A DNA stretch of 64,000 bases from Cohaesibacter sp. ES.047 (GCF_900215505.1 NZ_LT907844.1:2080501-2144500), one strand, 5' to 3'. Counted from the first letter of the stretch, positions 39,691 to 48,854 are shown. Notes: generated from the sequence alone by a model not told the origin. Numbers and translations are program-made.

Positions 39691-40277
39691 TAATTCGCCT
39701 CCCGCGCGTGACAGTGGAAATAGGCTGGCATATCGGCGAGCATCGGCTGCTTTTTGTCCTTGTCAGAAAGAATGCAATCAACGCTTTGCGGCCAGGATAT
39801 GCCGATCGCCGGATCGTTCCAGCGCAGTCCGCGATCGTTTTCCGCGCTATATGGTGCCGTGACCTTATAAGCGATCATCGTGTCGGGTTTAAGCGTCATG
39901 AAACCGTGCGCCATGCCGGGCGGGACCCATAATTGCTGGCCGTTTTCCGCCGAAAGCTCAACGCCAACCCACTGACCAAACGTTGGCGAGCCATGCCGGA
40001 TATCAACCGCGACATCGAAAAGCGCGCCCTTGATGCAGCGCACCAGCTTGCCTTGCGCAAACGGATCAAGCTGAAAATGCAGCCCCCGCATCGTGCCGAC
40101 ATCGGCGGACAGCGATTCATTGTCCTGCACGAAAGTTACATCGGCAACATTCTCCCGAAACCAGCCATCCTTGAAGACCTCGCAGAAATACCCTCGGTGA
40201 TCGCCATGGTGCACCGGCGAAATAGAAACGAGGCCCGGAATTTTGGTAGGCGTGACGTGCAAAGAGTGACCTCTCAT
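39690..40277 (-). CDS. rfbC: dTDP-4-dehydrorhamnose 3,5-epimerase RfbC
   Basis: Third step of dTDP-L-rhamnose synthesis. 195 residues of the RmlC cupin: [33 protein letters not shown] with the catalytic His, [12 protein letters not shown]. First gene of the rfbCBDA-glycosyltransferase operon. Composition is GC-rich like the backbone, unlike the plus-strand half of the locus, so the two halves likely have different origins. Confidence 0.95.
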   Translation of the reverse strand: MRGHSLHVTPTKIPGLVSISPVHHGDHRGYFCEVFKDGWFRENVADVTFVQDNESLSADVGTMRGLHFQLDPFAQGKLVRCIKGALFDVAVDIRHGSPTFGQWVGVELSAENGQQLWVPPGMAHGFMTLKPDTMIAYKVTAPYSAENDRGLRWNDPAIGISWPQSVDCILSDKDKKQPMLADMPAYFHCHAREAN

Positions 40278-40387
40278 CGCTTAACAATTGGAACATGTAA
40301 ATTTTGCATATTGTGTCTTTGTGATAACCGAAAATTCCGGTGTGACAAATAGATTAATTATATTGCTTCATTTTACTCGCCACTATC

Positions 40388-40546
40388 ATCAGGCAATCCG
40401 ACCTGAAACGCGCAAAATCGGAAGGCAAAACCCTCGGTGTCCCCGCAACGCTCAGCAAAAAATAGAAGCAGGATGTGCGAGACGAGCTCGCAAAGGGCAT
40501 GAGTGCTTCGGCAATCGCCAGGAAATTTGTCACTATTTGCCACTAG
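40388..40546 (+). pseudogene. Serine recombinase (resolvase/invertase) C-terminal relic
   Basis: The frame reads SDLKRAKSEGKTLGVPATLSKK, an in-frame TAG, then KQDVRDELAKGMSASAIARKF. This is the linker and DNA-binding helix-turn-helix of a Hin/Tn3-resolvase-type enzyme (compare the usual LKRAKAEGKTLGRP pattern). The catalytic domain is absent. It lies in the 750-base gap between the two divergent polysaccharide operons. Confidence 0.65.
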
Positions 40547-41023
40547 TAGGCAGACCATCATGCGGGTTCGCGGAAATAAATCTTGTTCTGACCCCTTATA
40601 AGGTACTATCCAACTCTATCGCTTCAAAACATCTTTCACATTTTGAAATTTCTTCAGCGCGTGCAGACCTTCCAAAATGCCGATGTAAGCACTGAGATTG
40701 TCCGGATCGACAGAAATGCACCGATTAAATTTATCAAGTGCCTCTTCTTGGTGGTTCTGCCCCAGAGCCTCCCACCCTAAAAACAAGAGCTCAGTTTGAC
40801 CGTCCGCCAGACCAGTCGAGTCGTGCCTTGAAGTCAATTTTCTAAATGCCACTTCAGCCCTTCCGGCAAACATTCTAACCTTCTTAGCATTGGCAATCCT
40901 ACTCCCTTACTTTCGAACAAAGCGAAAATCGACCGACCCAAACCCCATCTAAATATTGTATTGTCTTTGAAAGATGCTAGTAGTACGTCCGGCATTTGGC
41001 TGTCAAATAAATAGGGGGATAAG
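40547..41023. promoter_or_regulatory. Gap before the right-hand operon
   Basis: Contains the small TPR-like frame below and presumably the promoter of the plus-strand operon. No terminator or operator recognised. Confidence 0.35.
40616..40873 (-). CDS. TPR-like 85-residue fragment
   Basis: A short ORF whose second half looks like one and a half tetratricopeptide repeats (ELLFLGWEALGQNHQEEALDKFNRCISVDPDNLSAYIGILEGLHALKKF). Proteins in such loci often carry TPR tails, so this may be the stranded end of a larger glycosyltransferase gene; the frame is closed by a stop not far upstream. Expression is uncertain. Confidence 0.45.
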   Translation of the reverse strand: MFAGRAEVAFRKLTSRHDSTGLADGQTELLFLGWEALGQNHQEEALDKFNRCISVDPDNLSAYIGILEGLHALKKFQNVKDVLKR

Positions 41024-41779
41024 ATGCTCAATATTGTTATACCAATGGCTGGCGCGGGAAGCCGGTTCGCGGCAGCCGGGTACAAACTGCCCAAACCACT
41101 TATCGAAGTGCAAGGCGTCCCAATGATCAAGCTGGTCATCAAAAACCTGCGCACGACCACGCCACATCGCTTTGTGTTCATCTGTCAGCAGGAGCACCTG
41201 GAAAAGTTTGACTTGGCTGCAAAACTTGAAAAATGGGCACCAGGCTGCGAGATTGTTGCGGTCAAGGGCTTAACTGAAGGCGCGGCCTGTACGGTCTTGG
41301 CGGCGAAAAGCTTCATCAATAACGCCGATCCGTTGATGATCGCCAATTCGGACCAATATGTCGATGTCAAGATCGACGATTACGTCGGCGCTATGGCGGA
41401 AGGGAATTTGGACGGCTTGATAATGACAATGAAGGCCGACGATCCAAAGTGGTCTTTTGTTGGTTTCGATGCGGCAGGGAATGTCAACTGTGTCGTCGAG
41501 AAACAGGTCATTTCCGACGAAGCGACCGTTGGGATTTACAACTTCAAGCATGGCTGCGACTTCGTGTCGGCCGCTGAGGAAATGATTGAAGCAGATCTGC
41601 GCGTAAACGGCGAATTTTATGTCGCGCCTGCGTATAATTTGCTGATCGCAAAGTCGGAAAAAATCGGCGTCTATAATATCGGGTCTGAGGCCGATGGGAT
41701 GTATGGGCTTGGCATTCCGGCTGATTTGAACTTGTTTTTGGAACTTCCTCTTTCAAAGAAAATTGCAGTACAAGAATGA
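41024..41779 (+). CDS. Nucleotidyltransferase (sugar- or phospho-compound-activating)
   Basis: A 251-residue GT-A-fold nucleotidyltransferase. Active-site features are intact: IVIPMAGAGSRF with the Arg, LPKPLIEVQGVPMI with the Lys, and MIANSDQYVDV with the metal-binding Asp. The EGAACTVLAAKSFINNADPLMIANSDQ pattern recalls capsule nucleotidyltransferases such as Campylobacter Cj1416, which activates a phospho-amino-acid with CTP; that comparison is from memory. First gene of a 12-gene operon, with GGGGATA before the ATG. It probably makes an NDP-linked donor of an unusual substituent; substrate unknown. Confidence 0.75.
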   Translation: MLNIVIPMAGAGSRFAAAGYKLPKPLIEVQGVPMIKLVIKNLRTTTPHRFVFICQQEHLEKFDLAAKLEKWAPGCEIVAVKGLTEGAACTVLAAKSFINNADPLMIANSDQYVDVKIDDYVGAMAEGNLDGLIMTMKADDPKWSFVGFDAAGNVNCVVEKQVISDEATVGIYNFKHGCDFVSAAEEMIEADLRVNGEFYVAPAYNLLIAKSEKIGVYNIGSEADGMYGLGIPADLNLFLELPLSKKIAVQE

Positions 41780-42387
41780 AGATTATTTCCCACCGCGGTT
41801 ATTGGAAAGAGCCTCTGGAAAAGAACAGGGATGTGGCCTTTAACCGTTCTTTCTCTCTGGAGTTCGGCACCGAAACAGACGTTCGTGACCGCAAAGGCCA
41901 ATTAGCGGTCGCGCATGATCCAGCAACTGCGTATGACATGAGCTTGCCCTCACTTTTGGCGATGGCTCCCAAACACTTGCTCTTGGCTTTGAACATCAAA
42001 GCCGACGGATTGGCGGGGCTCCTGAAGGAACAACTGGAGGCAGCAAATATTACGGAGTATTTCGTCTTCGACATGGCCGTCCCTGATATGCGGGATTACT
42101 TTCGTCTCGAAATGCCAGTATATACGCGCCTCAGTGAGGTCGAAAAAGTACCCGCTTATCTCGACCAAGCAACCGGCATTTGGCTAGATAGTTTTGGAGC
42201 GGAATGGTACGGCGAAGCCGAGCTTGAGGAATTGTTGAAGCTTGGCAAACCAATTTGTGTAGTTTCCGCAGATCTGCACAGGCGTTCAAACCACGCTCAA
42301 TGGCGCCTACTTGCCAAATTCAACCATTGGAAAAACATCACCCTTTGCACCGATTTTCCGGAACAAGCGCGCGAGTATTTCACATGA
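41776..42387 (+). CDS. Glycerophosphodiester phosphodiesterase-like protein
   Basis: A 203-residue PI-PLC-like TIM-barrel protein. The catalytic signature of GDPD enzymes is present: ISHRGYW (His-Arg), GTETDVRDRKGQLAVAHDP (Glu-x-Asp and second His). It is shorter than typical GDPDs (about 240 residues or more) and has no signal peptide, so it is cytoplasmic. It overlaps the preceding nucleotidyltransferase by ATGA. It may release or transfer a glycerophosphoryl-type group for the glycan decoration; this is inference from position. Confidence 0.7.
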   Translation: MKIISHRGYWKEPLEKNRDVAFNRSFSLEFGTETDVRDRKGQLAVAHDPATAYDMSLPSLLAMAPKHLLLALNIKADGLAGLLKEQLEAANITEYFVFDMAVPDMRDYFRLEMPVYTRLSEVEKVPAYLDQATGIWLDSFGAEWYGEAELEELLKLGKPICVVSADLHRRSNHAQWRLLAKFNHWKNITLCTDFPEQAREYFT

Positions 42388-43022
42388 GAATCAAAGCCAT
42401 AATTTTCGATATGGATGGCGTTCTAATCGAGGCCAAGGATTGGCACTATGAAGCACTTAACCGAGCGCTTCTGTTGTTTGGATATGAAATAAGCCGTTTT
42501 GATCATCTGACAACATATGACGGATTGCCGACGCGCAAGAAATTGGAGATGCTCAGCGCTGAACGCAACCTGCCGCGGTCTTTGCACAGCTTCATCAATG
42601 AAATGAAGCAGATTTACACAACGGAGATCATTCACCAACGCTGTCGCCCTCTCTTTGTTCATGAATACGCGTTGTCCACACTCAAGGCGAAAGGCTACAA
42701 GCTTGGTCTTGCCAGTAATTCAATTCGAAGCACAATTGAGTTGATGATGGAAAAGGCTAGCCTGAAACAATATCTTGACGTGATCCGCTCCAATGAGGAT
42801 GTCACGGAAGGCAAACCCAATCCCGCAATTTACACCAGTGCTATCGAGGCGTTGAACCTCATGCCGGAAGAGTGCTTGGTCGTCGAAGACAACGAGAATG
42901 GAATACGTGCTGCGCGTGCGGCCGGTGCGCATGTCCTTGTTGTTCATGAAGTCACTGACGTTACATTGGACAGGATCACCAACTTTATAGAACATGCTGA
43001 AGGGAAGGCTGTATCCTTATGA
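42384..43022 (+). CDS. HAD-family phosphatase / phosphomutase-like hydrolase
   Basis: A 212-residue HAD protein of the beta-phosphoglucomutase-like branch: motif I IIFDMDGVLIEAKDWHYEAL, motif II LGLASNS, motif III lysine in TEGKPNPAIY and motif IV CLVVEDNENGIRAARAAG. The start at ATG 42384 overlaps the preceding stop (ATGA). It probably dephosphorylates or isomerises a phosphorylated precursor in the same pathway as the flanking nucleotidyltransferases. Confidence 0.82.
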   Translation: MRIKAIIFDMDGVLIEAKDWHYEALNRALLLFGYEISRFDHLTTYDGLPTRKKLEMLSAERNLPRSLHSFINEMKQIYTTEIIHQRCRPLFVHEYALSTLKAKGYKLGLASNSIRSTIELMMEKASLKQYLDVIRSNEDVTEGKPNPAIYTSAIEALNLMPEECLVVEDNENGIRAARAAGAHVLVVHEVTDVTLDRITNFIEHAEGKAVSL

Positions 43023-43741
43023 ACGTATTGCTTTTAGCGGCTGGAGAAGCCGCCGACCACGATTCATATCCCCTCTGCCTAAGTGAGTTTGATGGCGAGC
43101 CCCTAATCGCGAAACAACTTAGTGCTTGCGCCGGTCTGGAAGCTGAAAAAATAATTGTGGCGATGCCCAAAACGGACGTCGAAAAATTTCACCTTGATAA
43201 TGTTGTTAGATTGCTGGAACCGAAAAGCGTAGTTGTCAAAATTGAAAATCCGACCAGCGGTGCAGCTTGCACTGCTTTACTTGCCGCTGGCTTCATCGAC
43301 AACGATAAGGAATTGCTGATCATAAACGCAAATGAGTTGATTGATGTCAATTTCGCGGACATTGTTGGTGGGTTTCGAGAACGCTCCCTTGCTGCAGGCG
43401 TTCTGACCTTCAAATCTGTCCACCCGCGATATTCCTATGTGAAGCTGGACGATAGCGGCTTTGTCATGGAAGCTGCTGAAAAGCGCCCCATCAGCCAAAA
43501 CGCCACCGTTGGCTTTTACTGGTATCGACACGGGCATGACTTCGTAAACGCCGCAAAAAATATGATTCGTAAAGGGGCAAGCGTTCAGGGTGGATTCTAT
43601 ATTTGCCCCGTGTTCAACGAATTCATACTAGAGCAAAAGCAGGTAGGCTCATCCGTTTTGGATATTAAAAAATATCATCCCCTCAAATCCGAACGGGAAA
43701 TCGATCGCTACGAAGCTGTATCTCAGAGGAGCAATACCTAG
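43019..43741 (+). CDS. Degenerate nucleotidyltransferase paralogue
   Basis: A 240-residue protein that aligns end to end with the nucleotidyltransferase at 41024 (TSGAACTALLAAGFIDNDKELLIINANELIDV against EGAACTVLAAKSFINNADPLMIANSDQYVDV), but key residues are gone. The GAGSRF loop is AAGEAADHDS, the PKPL lysine region is PLCLSEFDGEPL, and the metal-binding Asp of NSDQ is replaced in NANE. It is therefore likely inactive as an enzyme and could be a regulatory partner or bind a different ligand. ATGA overlap with the HAD gene. Confidence 0.65.
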   Translation: MNVLLLAAGEAADHDSYPLCLSEFDGEPLIAKQLSACAGLEAEKIIVAMPKTDVEKFHLDNVVRLLEPKSVVVKIENPTSGAACTALLAAGFIDNDKELLIINANELIDVNFADIVGGFRERSLAAGVLTFKSVHPRYSYVKLDDSGFVMEAAEKRPISQNATVGFYWYRHGHDFVNAAKNMIRKGASVQGGFYICPVFNEFILEQKQVGSSVLDIKKYHPLKSEREIDRYEAVSQRSNT

Positions 43742-44073
43742 TGAAAACAATGCGTTTGGAAGATATGGTAAAAGGCTGGTTTGTTGGTAATTTTAAACCA
43801 GCCGCCTATCAAACCACTGACTGCGAAGTTGCAGTCAAGACTTATCGCAAAGGCGATAAGGAGAAAGAACACTATCATAAAATGGCTACGGAAATCACAT
43901 TGATTTTAAATGGCCGGGTGCGTATGTGTGATGCCGAATGGGGCGATGGAGACATATTAGTCCTCGAGCCAAGGGACGCAACCTCATTTGAGGCGCTGAC
44001 AGACGTAACTACTGTGGTTGTGAAACACCCCGGTGCCAACGACGACAAGTATTTGGGAAGGCCTGAAGGTTGA
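43741..44073 (+). CDS. Small cupin-domain protein
   Basis: A 110-residue single-domain cupin: GDKEKEHYHKMATEITLILNGRVRM (motif 1 with two His and a Glu) and GDILVLEPRDATSFEAL (motif 2). Starts with GTG overlapping the previous stop by one base, with GAGGAG upstream; ATG at 43750 is an alternative. Isomerase, epimerase or sensor functions are all possible. Its fixed place between the paralogous nucleotidyltransferase and a methyltransferase suggests that it works on the same intermediate. Confidence 0.7.
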   Translation: MKTMRLEDMVKGWFVGNFKPAAYQTTDCEVAVKTYRKGDKEKEHYHKMATEITLILNGRVRMCDAEWGDGDILVLEPRDATSFEALTDVTTVVVKHPGANDDKYLGRPEG

Positions 44074-44912
44074 AGAACATTATCAAAACACCCTACAGTT
44101 TGCGGTTTGATCCAGCAAGGCTTACTCAAGCGATAGATTGGCATGGGCACTTGGCATTTGCTGCTTGGTTAATTGAAACGTTACGCCCCCACATACTTGT
44201 AGAACTTGGTGTTTTTCGCGGAGACAGCTTCGCGGCGTTCGCTCAAGCTGTCAGGGAGCAGGATGTTGATTGCAAATTGTTTGGGGTGGACACGTGGCAA
44301 GGTGATGCGACCACCGGAACCTATGACGATGTCTATCCTGAGTTAAAGGATTACTTTGATATTCATCACCCGAGTGCACGCCTAATGCGGATGCTGTTTG
44401 ATTCAGCTATTAGTGAGTTTGCCGATGGTAGCATTGACCTTTTGCACGTCGATGGTTGCCACGAATACGCAGCTGTGAAGCAAGACTACGAAATGTGGAA
44501 GCCAAAAATTTCTGACCGCGGTGTTATACTCTTTCATGATATTGAAGTATTGGCTGATGGCTTTGGAGTATATCAGTATTGGCGTGAAGTCAGGGATCAG
44601 TACCCAAGTTTCAGCTTTAAGCACGGCAATGGGCTTGGCATACTCCTGGTCGGGAAGGATGTCCCCGAGGAATTGTTGATATTAAGCAGGGATGCCGTCG
44701 AATGCGAGAAATTCAAGGCGATACATGAAGCCCTTGGGGGGCGTTTCTTCTACCGAGCCAAGGCCAAGTACTGGCAAACAGAGCACAAGAATCTCGGATC
44801 GAGACTTTGCAACGCCCAGCTTGAGATTGAGCGTTTAAATGATACCCACGCTCCTGCAGTCCAAATGGGTCAGCCTAGCTGGACTAGACGTCTGATAGAC
44901 AAAATCACTTAG
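44070..44912 (+). CDS. SAM-dependent methyltransferase (class I)
   Basis: A 280-residue protein with a Methyltransf_24-like core: ILVELGVFRGDSFAAFAQAV (SAM-binding motif I), KLFGVDTWQGD, and SIDLLHVDGCHEYAAVKQDYEMW, then GVILFHDIEVLADGFGV. This branch is common in polysaccharide clusters and methylates sugars or phosphates. A C-terminal helix may be coiled coil (YWQTEHKNLGSRLCNAQLEIERLN). The start appears to be TTG at 44070 in a TTGA overlap with the cupin stop. Confidence 0.75.
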   Translation: MKNIIKTPYSLRFDPARLTQAIDWHGHLAFAAWLIETLRPHILVELGVFRGDSFAAFAQAVREQDVDCKLFGVDTWQGDATTGTYDDVYPELKDYFDIHHPSARLMRMLFDSAISEFADGSIDLLHVDGCHEYAAVKQDYEMWKPKISDRGVILFHDIEVLADGFGVYQYWREVRDQYPSFSFKHGNGLGILLVGKDVPEELLILSRDAVECEKFKAIHEALGGRFFYRAKAKYWQTEHKNLGSRLCNAQLEIERLNDTHAPAVQMGQPSWTRRLIDKIT

Positions 44913-44949
44913 CACTTTTGGTGACAGGAACTGGTTAGCGGATAGTCAA

Positions 44950-45708
44950 ATGAAAAGTATTTCTAATATTGGATCAAACATATTCCGGTTGGCCGTGTTT
45001 GAGATACGCAAGCGCTCTCTAAATACGTTCATTGGCGTGATGTGGAGCGTCGCTGCGCCGTTGATGCAGATGTTGATCATCTGGTTCGTGATGGAGTTCG
45101 TGTTCAAAAGCACCCAACCGCATAAGTTTTTGTGGCTGGTCAGCGGCATTGGGACGTGGATAGTAATTTCGGCTTCAATTACTAAAACTTGCAACAGTCT
45201 TGTCGGTCGGCGGGCCCTTATTCAGCACAACAATGTTGACTTCAAAGGGCTTATTATGGCTGATATCTTAGGGGAGCTGTTTTTGTTGCTTCCTTTTTTT
45301 GGTTTGGCCATAGTAGGCTTGCTGGCTTCGGGGACAGTAAGTCTCAGCCTTCTTCTTATTCCGTATATGCTTGTTGTGCTTGTATCATTCATATATGGCC
45401 TCGGCTTGGTATTAGCAGTGCTAACTCCCTTCTTGCGGGACATTCCCTATCTTGTTGGATTGGCACTTCAGGTTTTGTTCTGGTTGACCCCTATTGCATA
45501 TGCAAAATCGATGATCGACGACAGGGTGCGCCTGATTATAGAGCTTAATCCGCTCACCTATTACGTCCAACTATCACAGAAGATCTTTCTAGGCGATCTA
45601 TTCACAATGGTGGATTTGGTCTTGCCTGCTGTTCTCTCGCTAGCATTCGTTGTTGTTGGCACTTTCGTGTACAACGCCTTTGCGAGAAAAGTTGTTATCT
45701 ATCTTTGA
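44950..45708 (+). CDS. Polysaccharide ABC exporter permease (Wzm/KpsM type)
   Basis: A 252-residue ABC-2 permease with six predicted membrane helices; NTFIGVMWSVAAPLMQMLIIWFVMEFVFKS and the LQVLFWLTPIAYAKSMIDDR loop are typical of Wzm/KpsM/TagG. It pairs with the next gene's ATPase to export a lipid-linked glycan across the inner membrane. Its presence, with no Wzy/Wzx seen, implies an ABC-transporter-dependent pathway. Confidence 0.87.
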   Translation: MKSISNIGSNIFRLAVFEIRKRSLNTFIGVMWSVAAPLMQMLIIWFVMEFVFKSTQPHKFLWLVSGIGTWIVISASITKTCNSLVGRRALIQHNNVDFKGLIMADILGELFLLLPFFGLAIVGLLASGTVSLSLLLIPYMLVVLVSFIYGLGLVLAVLTPFLRDIPYLVGLALQVLFWLTPIAYAKSMIDDRVRLIIELNPLTYYVQLSQKIFLGDLFTMVDLVLPAVLSLAFVVVGTFVYNAFARKVVIYL

Positions 45709-46481
45709 TCTGTCCGCAAGAGTGCAGAAATACTGACAAATTGGGATTGCATGTGGAAGAAAATTTAACAGTAGAAATTTCAAATGTTGAACTCTCCGTT
45801 TCGGTTGGTAGCCGGCCAAGCTCACTGAAGAGTCTTCTGGTGAATCGTAAACATCCAACCGTTCGCAAGTTGATATTGAATGTGCCGCATTTTATCGCGC
45901 GGGAGGGGGATCGCATTTGTGTAATTGGTAAAAACGGCAATGGTAAAACCACTTTTATGAAGGTGCTTGCGGGCATTTTCACCCCAACCCGAGGACAGGT
46001 TTGGACGCGCAGTAAACCAACGGCGGTTCTTGCCGCTGGTATCGGAATGGAAGACGAGTTGACAGTTGAGGAAAACATCGATGTCTCGCTTCTCTTGCGG
46101 AATCTTACTTCTGGTCAAATCCGCGAACTCAAAAGGGGAATTTTGGAATTTTGCGAATTGACAACAGATGCCAATAAACAATTCAAGCACCTCTCTACTG
46201 GTTACAGGAGCCGGCTCGCGTTCGCGACCGCGATATGCGAGACTCCACGTATATTATTGCTGGATGAAGTGCTCGGAGGTGGCGATGAGTTTTTCATGAA
46301 AAAGGCGAATTCTAAGTTACATGAAACCATTGCGGTGTCTCAAACCGCATTTATCGCGACGCACGGACCTGACGAGTTCGATGGTGTTTGCAATCGCGTA
46401 CTTGTCATAGAGGAAGGCCGCATTACCTTTGACGGGGAATTTTCAAAAGGTGTAGATTTCTACCGCAAGAGCAATTCTTGA
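45705..46481 (+). CDS. Polysaccharide ABC exporter ATPase (Wzt/KpsT type)
   Basis: An ATPase of about 245-258 residues: Walker A IGKNGNGKTTFMKVLAG, signature FKHLSTGYRSRLAFATAI, Walker B ILLLDEVLGGGD. It ends soon after the D- and H-loops (FIATHGPDEF) and lacks the extra C-terminal glycan-binding domain found in many O-antigen Wzt proteins, so it resembles KpsT/TagH-core types. The start could be the TTG at 45705 (TTGA overlap with the permease) or GTG 45750; homology begins after both. Confidence 0.85.
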   Translation: MICPQECRNTDKLGLHVEENLTVEISNVELSVSVGSRPSSLKSLLVNRKHPTVRKLILNVPHFIAREGDRICVIGKNGNGKTTFMKVLAGIFTPTRGQVWTRSKPTAVLAAGIGMEDELTVEENIDVSLLLRNLTSGQIRELKRGILEFCELTTDANKQFKHLSTGYRSRLAFATAICETPRILLLDEVLGGGDEFFMKKANSKLHETIAVSQTAFIATHGPDEFDGVCNRVLVIEEGRITFDGEFSKGVDFYRKSNS

Positions 46482-46512
46482 TTTGCGCTAGGCTACACAA
46501 GAGAACAGAAAA

Positions 46513-47808
46513 ATGGCAATATCGGTTCTAATTTGTGGTTTGGTTCGTGAACAGAATCGGCTCACAAGAAAGCTTACGCACTACGTTAATTGGCGTAATT
46601 CAGGTTACGTAGATAAGATAGTCTACGCCACTTGGATTGGAGAAGTTGATCGGTATAATGGGCTACGCCGCTCGTTGGAAGAGGCCGGTGTTCTGATCGT
46701 GGAGGTAGAAGAGCCCCGGCTTATCTTGAAAGGTGGGCATCAACTCCATCAGATGCTGGCTTATTACTACGGCCTGAGTGTGATCGACGATGGACAATTC
46801 GTTCTTAAGACACGTGTGGATCTTGCAGATAACACCGATGATATGATCCATGAATTCGTCAATGGCACTACTGAAGCTGATGATTTCATGGGAGTTGGCA
46901 TTGGCAATCGAATATTAATTGAAAATAGCCAAATGTTATTTCCCTTTCTAAACGGAGATGCGCAATTTTTTGGACGCAAGCGTGATTTGCAAAAGATGGT
47001 TAACTTGTCGGCTGAAATGGAACTTGTTTACAACAGGCTTGCTGTGGAGCAGACATTTTTCTTTGAGCCTTTCAAAGAAAGTAAAGTGTTTCAGGAGCAC
47101 TTCTACTGGAATCTTCCACATATTAGCGAAATCGCGAATGAGCGCTCCGAGCAGGTTCTATATATTTTGAACAACAAACAGATTGCGCGAGCTATCAAGG
47201 GTTGGTGGTTGGTTCTCGACGCCTATTTCAAGGTGGGGTGGGGGCCGGAACGTGATTTTTCCGGTAGCCCGTTTCGCTCCATAGAAGAAGCAATCGAGCA
47301 CAATGGAAGTGACAAGTTTCTCGGAACAGAAAAGAGCGATGTAATTGCGCATGATTCCTTTGTCAAAGAACTAATTAAGGTACTTCCGTCAGACGAGATA
47401 GCTGCGCTCAAAAAAGACCTTGCAGTGAGTTCCTCTGGACGCCCGCTCGAAGTGTCTTCGGATGTCTATGATTGTTATGAGGAATTCCGGAAGAAATTCA
47501 GCGGGCTCCCAGAAGCAAAATCTAGCAAGGTTGACAACTTTCCAGTGTCTATTTCCGGTGCACCACAGCACTTTTTTGTTAAAGACGGGATCGATAGTGC
47601 GACGACACGTTACCATGAGCAGATCACGCACCTAAGACGCGAAAACGACTACTTGAAAAAGCAGTTGAATATTACGCTGACGCCTAGCTCATTGCATCGT
47701 TGGATCAGCAGAGTGCTTTCTCCCAGATTGGTACTTTTCCTGCGCTATCGCTTTCCGCGCCTAACGTCTTTCTATGTACGCTATTTCATGCGTAAACAGG
47801 CAAAATAA
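46513..47808 (+). CDS. WavE-like polysaccharide biosynthesis protein
   Basis: A 431-residue cytoplasmic protein. The first 280 residues resemble the WavE lipopolysaccharide-synthesis family: ISVLICGLVREQNRLTRKL, IVYATWIGEVDRY, FVLKTRVDLADN and NGDAQFFGRKRDL, a fold thought to be a GT-A-like glycosyltransferase. The C-terminal part contains a helix-rich stretch (YHEQITHLRRENDYLKKQLN, likely coiled coil) and a basic end. Exact activity unknown. A related protein is encoded two genes downstream. Confidence 0.65.
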   Translation: MAISVLICGLVREQNRLTRKLTHYVNWRNSGYVDKIVYATWIGEVDRYNGLRRSLEEAGVLIVEVEEPRLILKGGHQLHQMLAYYYGLSVIDDGQFVLKTRVDLADNTDDMIHEFVNGTTEADDFMGVGIGNRILIENSQMLFPFLNGDAQFFGRKRDLQKMVNLSAEMELVYNRLAVEQTFFFEPFKESKVFQEHFYWNLPHISEIANERSEQVLYILNNKQIARAIKGWWLVLDAYFKVGWGPERDFSGSPFRSIEEAIEHNGSDKFLGTEKSDVIAHDSFVKELIKVLPSDEIAALKKDLAVSSSGRPLEVSSDVYDCYEEFRKKFSGLPEAKSSKVDNFPVSISGAPQHFFVKDGIDSATTRYHEQITHLRRENDYLKKQLNITLTPSSLHRWISRVLSPRLVLFLRYRFPRLTSFYVRYFMRKQAK

Positions 47809-48854
47809 TGGTAAGAATAGAACTTCAGAATTACCTCGAACTCGTTCAATTGAAGACTGAATTGTTTAGAACCCAGGCGAAATTGGAGTGGACGCGAAAT
47901 TTTCCGTTTCGGTCATTTGTTCGTGCCCAATTGCTTCCTATATTACCGCGACTTCAAGAATACAGGCTATACCGGCTGGCAATGCGTATTGAGGCTCAGA
48001 AGCCAACAGAATCTCAGATATCTCCAAGTGATATTATAGTTTCTCAATCCACTGAAGACGAACGTATATATTCTGTGGATGTGCCGGCCTATTTAGACGG
48101 TTCGTGCGGCGGTAAGGACGAATTTGCGCGGCTTTCTGAAAATTTTAAAGTTGCAGCTCGACGGCCTCATCTGTTAATAATACATGGATTCTATGAAGAA
48201 GAAGCAAAAATTATATTTGAAAAAGCAAAGAATTTGCGCGATACAGACGTTGTATTGACAACGCCGAATGAAAATATTTGCAATTACTTCATTTCTCACG
48301 TTCCTTGTGCAATTGCCTGTTTTGTTGTTCCCAATGTTGGTCGTGACATTTTTCCTTTTTTGCTTGCTTTACGCAACCTGGATATAGACCATTATAAAAC
48401 GTTCATCAAACTTCATACGAAGCGTTCTCTCCATGTTGCAGATGCTGGTGCCTGGTTTCTCGTAAATCTTCTGTCGTTCATCGGTAGCAACGAGGTAACG
48501 AAACAGCTTTATGAATTGGCTGATCAGAATGTTACTTCGCTGTACGGATTAGAAACGTTCAAGATTACAGATCACTATATAAATAACCAACCTTGGCTTT
48601 CGTGGCTCATAGGATCTGATTACAGCTCAAGCGACGTAAAGTTCATACCCGGTAGTATGTTTTTAGGAACTGGCTTTTTTTTGAGATCAGTTGCGAGCCG
48701 AGAATTGTGGCGTTATCGCTTTGATGGTGAGAATGGGCAGCTTGATGGGACGCTTGCACATGCCATGGAGCGTTACTTTGGCGTTATAGCAGAAGAGGGT
48801 GGCGGCTCTTGTGAAACATTAATGGAGCTGATTGCGGCTAAGGATGAACGATGA
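47808..48854 (+). CDS. Rhamnan-synthesis-F-like glycosyltransferase
   Basis: A 348-residue protein; residues about 118-345 resemble the RgpF domain of rhamnan synthesis: LLIIHGFYEEEAKIIFEKA, CFVVPNVGRDIFPFLLALRNLD, FIKLHTKRSLH and PGSMFLGTGFFLRSV. RgpF-type proteins make rhamnose polymers in streptococci, which fits the dTDP-rhamnose genes nearby. Starts in a TAATG overlap and ends in an ATGA overlap, so it is coupled to both neighbours. Confidence 0.75.
   Translation: MVRIELQNYLELVQLKTELFRTQAKLEWTRNFPFRSFVRAQLLPILPRLQEYRLYRLAMRIEAQKPTESQISPSDIIVSQSTEDERIYSVDVPAYLDGSCGGKDEFARLSENFKVAARRPHLLIIHGFYEEEAKIIFEKAKNLRDTDVVLTTPNENICNYFISHVPCAIACFVVPNVGRDIFPFLLALRNLDIDHYKTFIKLHTKRSLHVADAGAWFLVNLLSFIGSNEVTKQLYELADQNVTSLYGLETFKITDHYINNQPWLSWLIGSDYSSSDVKFIPGSMFLGTGFFLRSVASRELWRYRFDGENGQLDGTLAHAMERYFGVIAEEGGGSCETLMELIAAKDER

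Noticed and set aside
41024-44912. Complete methyl-phosphoramidate pathway as in Campylobacter
   Set aside because: Only the nucleotidyltransferase resembles that pathway; the glutamine kinase and amidase genes are absent.
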